Shown here in pieces: positions 43,301-50,977 of a DNA stretch of 64,000 nt. The stretch comes from an uncultured Gammaproteobacteria bacterium. GTDB lineage: Bacteria; Pseudomonadota; Gammaproteobacteria; UBA6429; Thiohalophilaceae. The position numbers were made by a program, and so were the translations under genes. The number at the start of each line of letters is the position of its first letter. The stretch's first letter is position 1. The notes beneath the pieces are model-generated. The model was given only the letters and a program-made list of their open reading frames with translations. It searched no databases and was not told the DNA's origin. Location: NCBI GenBank assembly GCA_913064945.1, contig CAJYAN010000008.1, positions 99,076 through 163,075 on the forward strand, written 5' to 3'.

Positions 43301-43813
43301 ATGTATACCGAGTTACTCGAACGCGCCGTCGAATCGCTCAAACTGGGCAGGCCTATTGAAGATGAGATCGAGATCAAGACTGCCGAGATCGACCTGCATA
43401 TGCCCGCCCTCATCCCGGATGACTATCTGCCCGATGTCCACGAACGTCTGGTGTTGTATAAACGTATTGCCAGCAGTAAGGATAAAGACGAGTTGCGCGA
43501 GCTAAAGGTTGAAATGATTGACCGCTTTGGCCTGTTGCCCGCTGCCGTAAATAACCTGTTCCGCATTACCGAGCTTAAACAGCAGGCGACCCGTTTGGGC
43601 ATAAAACGTATCGACCTCGGCGATTCCGGCGGCAGTATCACATTCGGTGAAAAGCCCGATATCAATCCCGCGGCGATTATTGAATTGATCCAGATGCGAT
43701 CATCCATCTATACACTAGAAGGCCAGCACAAACTGCGGATTAGCCGGGAGCTGGATACTGCCGAAGCAAGGATCGAGGAGAGCCAGAGAGTGATGGAGAA
43801 ACTTAAAAACTAA
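40355..43813 (+). CDS. mfd: Transcription-repair coupling factor Mfd
   Basis: Mfd removes RNA polymerase stalled at DNA lesions and recruits UvrA. The 1,152-residue product has the full domain order: UvrB-like N-terminal domain (about 10-330), RNA polymerase interacting domain (about 490-560, with EQYGVGRFLGLQTL), the translocase with Walker A CGDVGFGKTEVAMRAAF near 643-659, the DEEH box near 737, the TRG region, and the C-terminal inhibitory domain. Length is as in E. coli. The start at 40355 has no strong ribosome binding site in view. Confidence 0.97.
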   Translation: MMDTQAPQSPLQPHLDFSAGKRQRWGQLYGCSASLVMSQTARAFDGLLVVITHDTRQALLLEEELQFFLADSGIEHLNLPDWETLAYDSFSPHQDIISERLRTLYRLPHLQKGVLLLPVQTLMQRLPPRAFLDKYCLLIETGQKLDLSDFRRQLEQSGYQCVSSVIEHGEFAVRGSILDLYPMGSTSPFRIELFDDEIESIRTFDPESQRSLDKVDKLELLPAREFPVDQDAISRFRQNFRSQFEGDPQRSLIYHEVSKGMMPGGIEYYFPLFHESTASIFDYLPEKCLLISTDQLEYDAEHQWQEIQHRHDEYQGNIERPPLAPIELYLRNNEIFSGINQYQRIEWQVFATEQNKGIDYTTATPPQLTLNIHDETPSAALQEFAQSFPGRILFVAESVGRRESLYELLKNMGVRPTVIEGWADFLQHHEKYCLTVASLEQGVLFDAQQYAIITEPQIYGQRVFQRRRRKTSQRDTDAIIRNLAELTPQSPVVHEQYGVGRFLGLQTLTTANIETEFLVLEYADGDKLYVPVASLQLISRYTGAAPESAPLHKLGSGQWEKAKRRAKERIRDVAAELLEIYAMREARQGYQYSYDPHAYERFATEFPFEETPDQQVAIDGVIDDMQSRKPMDRLVCGDVGFGKTEVAMRAAFIAVMAGRQVAILAPTTLLTQQHAENFKDRFADWPVNIDYLSRFKSTKEVTQVLANIKSGHIDIVIGTHKLLQGDVKYKNLGLVIIDEEHRFGVRQKERFKALRAEVDVLTLTATPIPRTLNMAMSGMRDLSIIATPPAKRLAIKTFVSKWNDQLIRESCQRELNRGGQIYFVHNEVETIENQVNKLRELLPDASIDYAHGQMRERQLEQIMSDFYHQRFNILVCTTIIETGIDIPTANTIIINRADKFGLAQLYQLRGRVGRSHHRAYAYLIIPERQAISADARKRLEAIESINTLGTGFTLATHDLEIRGAGELLGEGQSGQMHEIGYSMYTELLERAVESLKLGRPIEDEIEIKTAEIDLHMPALIPDDYLPDVHERLVLYKRIASSKDKDELRELKVEMIDRFGLLPAAVNNLFRITELKQQATRLGIKRIDLGDSGGSITFGEKPDINPAAIIELIQMRSSIYTLEGQHKLRISRELDTAEARIEESQRVMEKLKN

Positions 43814-43817
43814 GCGG

Positions 43818-43918
43818 TTGCAATGCAAAGGCGCTGAGACGCGGAGTACAGGAAATAAAAAGTGTGCGCTCGTTGAAATTAATTCTTCACCGAAGAGGCG
43901 CGAAGGACGCAAAGAAAC
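43818..43918. repeat. Intergenic GCAAAGGCGC-type repeat
   Basis: The left part reads TTGCAATGCAAAGGCGCTGA then GACGCGGAG, and the right part TTCACCGAAGAGGCGCGAAG then GACGCAAAGAAAC. It is a further member of the intergenic family seen at 19916-20127 and 40185-40268. Confidence 0.5.
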
Positions 43919-44014
43919 TATTTTATTATCTGCTGTCCCATTAATCACTTGTAGTAGTTCAGACTTGATCTGACAGTTACCGATTTTTCGGAAGCCTGTA
44001 TTGTCAGGTTAAGT

Positions 44015-44097
44015 TCAGCTCAATAGCTTTTCCAGCCAAATCTGTTTACCGGCTTGTAAGGTTTCAAGTGGTGTTCTGCCACAGCTCATTTTCCCTG
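44015..44097 (-). pseudogene. C-terminal remnant of an IS481-like transposase
   Basis: On the minus strand the last 27 codons of an open frame read GKMSCGRTPLETLQAGKQIW, followed by a few residues and a stop at 44015. The GK-x-x-GRTP...GK..W pattern resembles the end of IS481-type integrase-fold transposases. Nothing upstream continues it, so it is a fragment cut off by the RAYT-associated repeat. Confidence 0.45.
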
Positions 44098-44101
44098 ATA
44101 A

Positions 44102-44148
44102 GGGTCTGGGGTCATAAGGGTCTGGGGTCAGGCCTTACATTTGACATT
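44102..44148. repeat. Left RAYT-associated repeat
   Basis: GGGTCTGGGGTCA occurs twice in a row near 44103-44131, and it runs into GGCCTTACATTTGACATT, which contains the stop codon of the transposase gene. It is the inverted partner of the motifs at 45024-45233. Confidence 0.7.
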
Positions 44149-44980
44149 CATATTCTTTTATGGCCCGGCTGACGGTAGCATAGCTTACGCCAAAGGCGTC
44201 ACCAACGGTAGACAATGTATAGTGCCCGCTTCGATAAGCTTCTGCCATTGCCTTATTCCTACTTTGGTACTTGTCCTTATAAAAAGTTAAAGGTTTAATC
44301 GGGCAATTCTTCTGTGGCCTTGGGATATCATTCAAGGATTGATCTGGTTCTATCTTGCATTGCATTTCTTCTATGAATTCATCTGAGCCTAGATAGATTT
44401 GATTTTTTAACGACTCCCAGGGGTTTGGTTGACCTTTTCCTTCCCGTACAAAGGCTTTGTATTTTTCCTGGGCACGTTTCTTCTGTTTACCAAAGTTACC
44501 TAAAATACAATCCGTGGTTAACAACGGCTGAGCTTTTGCTTGACCCACAGTAGCGCGATAGCTGCTCCAAGGCCAATCCTTGGCCGCTCTCACCATACGT
44601 GCGCGCACAGGATTCAATACGATGTAACGCGAAAGTTCCAGAAAATAACTGTCCTTTTCCACCAAGATGCCTTTATATCGCCCTTGAAGGACATGACCGA
44701 CTCGTTTATGTCTGCGGTTAAATGCTTGCGTGTAGGTGCCATTAAGATATTTCATCCCTTTGGACAAGGTAGATGACTGGATTTCTATCAATAGGTGATA
44801 GTGGTTGGACATTAGACAATAGGCGTGACAGAGCCAGTGATAGCGATCACAGGCTCGCTGAAGCAATGTTAAGAATTCTTGACGATCATCATCGGTTAGG
44901 TAGATATTTTGCTGTGCATTACCACGCGCGGTCACGTGATATAACGCACCAGCAAATTCAATTCTGAGTGGTCTAGCCAT
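44135..44980 (-). CDS. REP-associated tyrosine transposase (RAYT, IS200-like HUH)
   Basis: The 281-residue product is a RAYT-type transposase: MARPLRIEFAGALYHVTARG at the start, YCLMSNHYHLLIEIQ near 54-68 (the His-x-His HUH motif), and YIVLNPVRARMV with the catalytic Tyr near 119. The C-terminal part (after about 225) has a helix-turn-helix-like segment (TLSTVGDAFGVSYATVSRAI). RAYTs act on REP palindromes as single-strand transposases, and copies are usually single and domesticated. Repeats with GTAAGGCCTGACCC flank it on both sides, which supports this. The stop codon is part of the left repeat. Confidence 0.92.
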   Translation of the reverse strand: MARPLRIEFAGALYHVTARGNAQQNIYLTDDDRQEFLTLLQRACDRYHWLCHAYCLMSNHYHLLIEIQSSTLSKGMKYLNGTYTQAFNRRHKRVGHVLQGRYKGILVEKDSYFLELSRYIVLNPVRARMVRAAKDWPWSSYRATVGQAKAQPLLTTDCILGNFGKQKKRAQEKYKAFVREGKGQPNPWESLKNQIYLGSDEFIEEMQCKIEPDQSLNDIPRPQKNCPIKPLTFYKDKYQSRNKAMAEAYRSGHYTLSTVGDAFGVSYATVSRAIKEYECQM

Positions 44981-45023
44981 CGACTTCCTCCATGAAGTTT
45001 TCTTCTATAAAAGACTAGGCCGT

Positions 45024-45233
45024 CATTAGGGAAATGTCAAATGTAAGGCCTGACCCTGTTTTTTTTCAGTTGCCTCTGATTTAAAGTGTCCGTTAAACTG
45101 GGGGAGGTTCACTCTGACCCCAAATATCCTCATTAGGGAAATGTCAATGTAAGGCCTGACCCTGTTTTTTTCTCTGACCCCAAATATCCTCATTAGGGAA
45201 ATGTCAAATGTAAGGCCTGACCCTGTTTTTTTT
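45024..45233. repeat. Three tandem copies of the right RAYT-associated repeat
   Basis: CATTAGGGAAATGTCAAATG and TAAGGCCTGACCCTG, followed by a T-run, occur three times, starting at 45024, 45131 and 45191. The second copy lacks one base (GTCAATG). Copies two and three are also preceded by TCTGACCCCAAATATCCT, giving a unit of about 60 bases. The orientation is inverted to the left repeat. Confidence 0.85.
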
Positions 45234-45260
45234 CTTTGGATCTTTTTTTTATAATGCTTT

Positions 45261-46187
45261 TTAGGGCTCACTCACATACTCTTTATAATTCAGGTGTCTA
45301 AATAAGTTATGTTCGGGATCAAATTCCATATTCTTATCGTTCAATGTTGGATTGCAATAGTATGTCATTTTTAGCAACGGTTTTTTTAATCTTGCACCAA
45401 GCAATTCGATACCGGGCCATATTTTACAATAATATGCCTTATTAATTTTACCTTTCTCATTTTTACTAGCTCGAATCCGCATATAGAACGGGGTGTGCCC
45501 TATATACTTATTATTTGATATTATATTTTTGTCGGTTATCTCTATACTATTCACATACCCAGTAGCAGGCGCATAATAATCTGATTTGAATTTACTGAAT
45601 TTCCATTCTTCATGTAAATGCATTTTCAGTATCCCATCATCCGGATTAGGGAATCTAATACTCATAACTTGTGTTGAATTATTTTGCTCTAAATGACTTT
45701 TGTAAAATTTAAATTCTACGTCACCATGAACACCTGCATGTCCTGCTAATACAAAATCGCCTTTAAATAAATCAACTCCAAACTCTCGCATTCGTTCTGG
45801 AAATTTCAGTGTGATTTTTTTTGCATACATGGCAATAGGATGATGCTTTCTTCTAATAACTAAATATATTTCTTGATCCTTTTTCTGATTGACTGCAATA
45901 TTTTTTTCACTAAGATAATAACCATCTTTTTTTGCCGTCACCCAAACATTGAAATAGGCAGGACCTGAGATATTTACTCTTCCTTCACTATCAGTAACCC
46001 CTTGAGTATCAGGTCCAGGAATATAACTCAACTTTTGCGTTGTGAAACCACCCTTAATTGTTACTCCTTCTACAGGTTTATGCATTTCATCAACAATATT
46101 AACTGATAAATATGCGGTCGGAGCTATCGCGCACGCATTAAGCGATAACATAAGCATGTTCACACATAAAAAGATTTTTATCTTCAT
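45261..46187 (-). CDS. AT-rich secreted lipoprotein, possible protective partner of the hydrolase
   Basis: The 308-residue product starts at 46187, where the stop of the upstream giant gene and this ATG share one base (TAATG), with AAGGAG before. The signal ends in the lipobox LNAC (Cys near 19), so it is a lipoprotein. An N-terminal beta domain (about 26-115) resembles a carboxypeptidase-regulatory/Ig-type fold (LSVNIVDEMHKPVEGVTIKG, then TDSEGRVNISG). The rest is unassigned. It is strikingly AT-rich compared with most of the window (the 60 bases from 45421 contain 17 G/C). Its place after a secreted hydrolase recalls immunity lipoproteins of lipase effectors, which is inference. Confidence 0.78.
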   Translation of the reverse strand: MKIKIFLCVNMLMLSLNACAIAPTAYLSVNIVDEMHKPVEGVTIKGGFTTQKLSYIPGPDTQGVTDSEGRVNISGPAYFNVWVTAKKDGYYLSEKNIAVNQKKDQEIYLVIRRKHHPIAMYAKKITLKFPERMREFGVDLFKGDFVLAGHAGVHGDVEFKFYKSHLEQNNSTQVMSIRFPNPDDGILKMHLHEEWKFSKFKSDYYAPATGYVNSIEITDKNIISNNKYIGHTPFYMRIRASKNEKGKINKAYYCKIWPGIELLGARLKKPLLKMTYYCNPTLNDKNMEFDPEHNLFRHLNYKEYVSEP

Positions 46188-49100
46188 TATTTCAAAGCTC
46201 CTTCACTCAACATTGTATCAAATGTTTGATAAACATATGGTAAAGCTACATTTCTAATATCACTATGAAGCCATCGCTTATTAAAAACTGTGTTATCAAT
46301 TCGTGTTACAGGCCATTCCTGGTTTTGTCCACGAAGGGCTTCCATATCGAAATTTCTTTCTCCATATTGATTAAACTTGTTGACAGCATTCACAGCCGCA
46401 CCAAAGCTCATTGCAGGTATAGCGCTAGCCAACAAATCCCATTGATGATTTTCACGCTCAAGGACAACCTTACTAGCAATCGGCTGATATAAATATGCGT
46501 AACCATCTATACCATTACTAAAATGTGAAAATTTGCTAAAAAATCCATACTGTGCCACTTCATCTTTTGTAATCTCGCCATTTATACCATCGTTCCATGC
46601 GGTTTGCGCTTCTGTGCTTGAATACTTTATATACTCATCATCTGGATTCGACTTATCCCAAGCAGGGTTAATCTTACCTATATATCCAAGATCTGCTGGT
46701 TTTTCGTTGAATCTCCAACCACCACTACATTTGAATATTGCCCATGATGCTAAATTATTACATCCCTTTCCCATTTCTTGCATAACCCAAGCATGTGACG
46801 CAAAATCAAAACTTAGCAAATCTTTCCAGAATGCACTAGAAAAACTGTCATTTTTATTTGCATTTTCCATAACTTCATCACCTGGCGAATAAAAATTATA
46901 TGCATATTGCGCCACATCACTAAAGTATCCTTTCCATGTTATGTTTTTTCGGGCATCAGAGAATAATTTATACCAATTAGCTGCAAACAGGTCTTCTGGA
47001 TAACCAATCCAGCTGGCTTCTGTCATATTACCTTTCATTTCAATAGCGCTTGTATTTCCACGAGTATAAGCATTTTTTTGGCCTGGATCATAAGCCTCAA
47101 TCGGCACAGCGGCATTGATCATAAAATACTTATCCGGCACCAATCCACCATGCTCTATTGCGTTTGATATCACCATATTCCCCAAACTATGTCCTGCAAT
47201 TGTAACTGGCCCATCTTCAGTTTTTGAGCGGTTAATGGCTGCATTCAAGTACATCCCTGACTGAAGAGCATTATAGACCGCATAATGGTAATCAAGTCCT
47301 GTATCTCCAAACCAGTCAACCCCTATAAAACGACCATTAAATCCAAGCCGGTAAAAACGTTTGAATATCTCCGCATTCCAGCCTCGAGCAGCTTGTGCCG
47401 TTACGTTATATCCGTGCACAAACACAAAATATTTTGGTTTAGTCCTTTCGTCTGGATTATTTTCCGGTTCATCGGCATTGTTCGTCAGGCAGCTGCCCGG
47501 AGCAGGCCGTGGATCAACTGTCCGTCCACTCGCACAAGGTCTTAGATTTATCTGGCGATACATCTTCTCAACACCATGAATCTTAATAGCCAACTCGGCG
47601 CTAACCATGACTTTTTGATTGGAGTTTTTTACTATCTCAAGTTTTAGTGGGTCATCTGTATCACCTGCACCTTCTACCAAAATGATGCCGCCGGTGTCGT
47701 TTTTAATACTCTCAAGAAAATTATTGCTTAGTGCTACACCACTACTCGTAATTGTTGTAACCGTCTTATCTGCTAATGTAGCTGCTATACCAGGATGTTT
47801 TAATGGTGCATCAACTCTCTGCCAGTCATAATCACTAACAGGCTTTAAAAAATCTGTTTCTGTAAATTTTAACTTGCCACCCTGATGCACAAGTCGATAA
47901 GTATACTCGGTAATTGGAAATGCATCTATGGCCGACTTAACATCCACATAAACCGGAAAGAAATCAACCAAATCGCGCATACCATCAATTTTATCGTTTT
48001 CATAGTCTGGCGTACCGTAACCTGGTACATCACCTTTTGCAGCCTTACCTTCATTAATTTCACCAACATCATCATCATCATTTTTCCAAAACAAGAATGG
48101 GTGTTTTTTATTGTTATTTGTGTCCGCAATAGGATTAGCTTCTGTCGGCTCTTTTATAATTTCTCCGTCATTATTCATATCAGCTATGAGTCTAATTCTG
48201 TCAAAACCATATTCCCACAAGATGTTTTCCATATCGCTATTCTGATATAAGCGAAGACTAAGCATATCGCTGGCATTAAGTAGATTTAACTGTTCCATAT
48301 TTTTAAATTGCACCGAACCATCCGGTGCCAGCTCTGCCTGCACCTCATCAGCACCTAATGAAAAAACAAGTTCGCGCGGCTTGCCCAATGGGGCTAGTGG
48401 ATTATTTTGATTAGCAAGCAAACTATAAAGCAAATCAGCATACTGTGTTTTGTCGTCTAACAATAATGCTAGATTAGTAAAGTTTGCTTTTGGGTCATCA
48501 CCAGTTATATCAAGTAGTGTCTTAGTATCATTGATATCTGTTACCTCCAATCCCTTCAAGGTTAAATCAAATACACTAAACTGCATCTCCGGCCGATAGG
48601 GCCATTCATACACAGCGGGAATGTATTCAGGTTTTTTACCTAAATACAAGGCGGTATTGCGCGCCTGGCGAGTTTTTGTTTCATCCAGGACTGGCACGCG
48701 AAATGGGACGTAGTGCTTGGGGCGATACTGCAGCGGCCCTTGTCCGGCACCCGTAGTAGAAAAGTCTGCATCGATGTACTTACCAGAGACTTGCACATAA
48801 AAATGTTCACTACCGAGAATATCACCTTCCAGCTTGACTAATTGTGTGTAGGTGCCTGGCTTGATCGAAAAAAAGGATACCGCATTATCACCCAGCGAGT
48901 TAGGTCCTACGACTTTGGCAAGACGACCACTATAACCTTTTAGCTCATCCGGCAGCGGTGTACCATCCTGATCCACCCAGTCACTCATGATCTTGATATA
49001 GGTATCCGTTTTCAGTGCACTACCTTCAAAACCAATCTGGTACTTGCGCTCATCCCCTTTGCTCAGGCCACTCTGCACGGTAAACATGCGCTCGGCACGG

Positions 49101-50977
49101 ATTTTCAGATTCGGGGGCCGCAGGATTAGCCGGTCGATGGGAAAATCCAGTCCGCCCTGCTGTTTGGTACTGTCGCCGTTTTTGCCCATATCCACTTGCA
49201 CGACGGTCGTGGCGATATAGCCGGTGGCACGGTTAATGGCGATGACCTTGACCATTTCACCACTACGCAGGAAATCGGCATGAAAACCCTGTAGGTCTTT
49301 GGGTATTCCGGCAGCGGCCTGCGCCTCGGCGATGGTACCGTTATAGTCCTGCCCTGCGCGATAGGCCCTTGGGCCTGGCAATAACAGACGGTAGAAAAAT
49401 CGATTGTCTTTTTTAATGATAAAATTTTCATCGATACCCTCGCGTTCGACCACCAACTGCCCATTAGACTGGCGAAAGACGTATAAATCCGTGTTCTTGA
49501 AATCATCCAGACTGATGCTTTTCAGTAGTCCCTGATCGCTAAAATCCGGCGCCGTGTCCGCCAGACGCTGTAAATCCGGGTTCACGACATTGCCTTTGGC
49601 ATCAACCGCCTGGCCTGCCGCATTGGTTCCTGCCGGTGCATTGAAGTAGACATCCACTTTATCACCCGACGGTTTTTCGGTATCTGTTATTTTGTCACCG
49701 TTGAGATCCAGATTTCCGGCAGTGGTCGGTGTGGGCATCGGCGCAGCGTAGGCGTATGTGGTGCTATCAGCAATGGGGATTGTCTTGGCACCGTCATTAC
49801 TCATAATGGCATCACCATTAAAAAGGATGACATCGGCAATGATTTTAACAGGCCTGTAGCTCCCTGATAGATTCAGGTTGGCATCGGAACTCATTAATGC
49901 CATTTGTGTCATCGCACCAGCCAGGCTACCTCCTAATGGTAGATCACCCATGCCAGAACAGACATCGTATGTTGGACCAGAAAAGGGATAGTAACGCCCG
50001 CCCTGCTGCGGGTCCTGCGGGTCAAATACCCGGTATTTTAACCAGGCAGAGACATTGTATTCATAGATCCAGAAGAATCCAGGACACGGGGGAATATTGG
50101 TTCGCAGACGAAATTTACCGTCAGTATCGGTAAATGTCTGTTCGCTTGACATCGGCGATTCTATGCGGGCATTGGCAATGGGGCCCCATAAATCAGGGAT
50201 GGGGGTCGTAGTGAATAGTTCTTGCAGGCTATTGTCGTTAACCGGGTCGCCGCTACTGCCATCTGTCGGTTTGACATAGGCCGTGCGAAAGCCGATGTTC
50301 ATCTTTGACTGGTACAACACTACGCCATCATTATTGATGAGGACCGATGCAATACTCGCGGGTAAGTCATCGATACGATTTAAATTACGCAGGTCGATGG
50401 CGGATTCTAACAGGATGATGCCACGCTGTGGGCCATATGTAGGTAAGGCGCCAGGATCGGTTATTGTGTTTAAATTCCGTACGAGCACACTAAGCGTGTT
50501 ATCACGGAGCTCAGGCTTTGGAACCGGCACCAGCTTATTTGCTTTACCATCCGGCTGTGGTACTGAAATAGACCCAGGCGCGTAATCGATGTATGCCTGA
50601 CGACTATATACCTCGGCACCACGCGCAATGTCGGTTTTATGTTCAGAGAGAAAATCATGATAGGCCTTAACCATGGCGCGATAGGCATCACCGGAGATGA
50701 CTCGTGCCTTGGATAGTTCACCAATGGCCTCGCCACCATTGGGCAAGGCACCAATAGTATGGGAGACGCCTTGATCATCAATCTCAGCATAGATAGGCTG
50801 ACCATTCGGACCTTTGACCAGGCCACGGGTGGCAACAACACCATTTTTAGTAACCATGCCACCACTGGCCTGCACCAGGCTGAAGGGTGCCAATACCAGA
50901 GACATCAACAGAACTATATATAAGTATACGCGCATACCAAAAAGATGCGTTTGACAAAATGGCGTGTACTGCTTCAT
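46187..50977 (-). CDS. Giant exported protein with C-terminal serine alpha/beta-hydrolase domain
   Basis: The 1,596-residue product starts at 50977 (AGGAG upstream; ATGA overlap with the preceding gene). A signal peptide lies near 15-38. The middle part (about 40-1170) is mostly beta-rich with no single named domain that I can assign; it includes DLNGDKITDTE-type Asp-rich loops and WKNDDDDVGEINEG near 985. The C-terminal domain has FVFVHGYNVTAQAARGW near 1180-1197 and the nucleophile elbow AGHSLG with Ser1264. Asp1367 (SPGDEV) and His1395 (SHAW) are well placed as the other triad residues. It should be a lipase/esterase. The C-terminal coding part is AT-richer than the N-terminal part. Confidence 0.85.
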   Translation of the reverse strand: MKQYTPFCQTHLFGMRVYLYIVLLMSLVLAPFSLVQASGGMVTKNGVVATRGLVKGPNGQPIYAEIDDQGVSHTIGALPNGGEAIGELSKARVISGDAYRAMVKAYHDFLSEHKTDIARGAEVYSRQAYIDYAPGSISVPQPDGKANKLVPVPKPELRDNTLSVLVRNLNTITDPGALPTYGPQRGIILLESAIDLRNLNRIDDLPASIASVLINNDGVVLYQSKMNIGFRTAYVKPTDGSSGDPVNDNSLQELFTTTPIPDLWGPIANARIESPMSSEQTFTDTDGKFRLRTNIPPCPGFFWIYEYNVSAWLKYRVFDPQDPQQGGRYYPFSGPTYDVCSGMGDLPLGGSLAGAMTQMALMSSDANLNLSGSYRPVKIIADVILFNGDAIMSNDGAKTIPIADSTTYAYAAPMPTPTTAGNLDLNGDKITDTEKPSGDKVDVYFNAPAGTNAAGQAVDAKGNVVNPDLQRLADTAPDFSDQGLLKSISLDDFKNTDLYVFRQSNGQLVVEREGIDENFIIKKDNRFFYRLLLPGPRAYRAGQDYNGTIAEAQAAAGIPKDLQGFHADFLRSGEMVKVIAINRATGYIATTVVQVDMGKNGDSTKQQGGLDFPIDRLILRPPNLKIRAERMFTVQSGLSKGDERKYQIGFEGSALKTDTYIKIMSDWVDQDGTPLPDELKGYSGRLAKVVGPNSLGDNAVSFFSIKPGTYTQLVKLEGDILGSEHFYVQVSGKYIDADFSTTGAGQGPLQYRPKHYVPFRVPVLDETKTRQARNTALYLGKKPEYIPAVYEWPYRPEMQFSVFDLTLKGLEVTDINDTKTLLDITGDDPKANFTNLALLLDDKTQYADLLYSLLANQNNPLAPLGKPRELVFSLGADEVQAELAPDGSVQFKNMEQLNLLNASDMLSLRLYQNSDMENILWEYGFDRIRLIADMNNDGEIIKEPTEANPIADTNNNKKHPFLFWKNDDDDVGEINEGKAAKGDVPGYGTPDYENDKIDGMRDLVDFFPVYVDVKSAIDAFPITEYTYRLVHQGGKLKFTETDFLKPVSDYDWQRVDAPLKHPGIAATLADKTVTTITSSGVALSNNFLESIKNDTGGIILVEGAGDTDDPLKLEIVKNSNQKVMVSAELAIKIHGVEKMYRQINLRPCASGRTVDPRPAPGSCLTNNADEPENNPDERTKPKYFVFVHGYNVTAQAARGWNAEIFKRFYRLGFNGRFIGVDWFGDTGLDYHYAVYNALQSGMYLNAAINRSKTEDGPVTIAGHSLGNMVISNAIEHGGLVPDKYFMINAAVPIEAYDPGQKNAYTRGNTSAIEMKGNMTEASWIGYPEDLFAANWYKLFSDARKNITWKGYFSDVAQYAYNFYSPGDEVMENANKNDSFSSAFWKDLLSFDFASHAWVMQEMGKGCNNLASWAIFKCSGGWRFNEKPADLGYIGKINPAWDKSNPDDEYIKYSSTEAQTAWNDGINGEITKDEVAQYGFFSKFSHFSNGIDGYAYLYQPIASKVVLERENHQWDLLASAIPAMSFGAAVNAVNKFNQYGERNFDMEALRGQNQEWPVTRIDNTVFNKRWLHSDIRNVALPYVYQTFDTMLSEGALK

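Noticed and set aside
45024..45233. Possible CRISPR array
   Set aside because: Three copies only, with unequal spacing and no uniform spacer size; the unit belongs to the REP-type family of the adjacent transposase.
45026..45271. 81-codon minus-strand open frame
   Set aside because: It runs across the tandem RAYT repeats and its sequence simply repeats with them (DISLMRIFGVR twice). It has no ribosome binding site.
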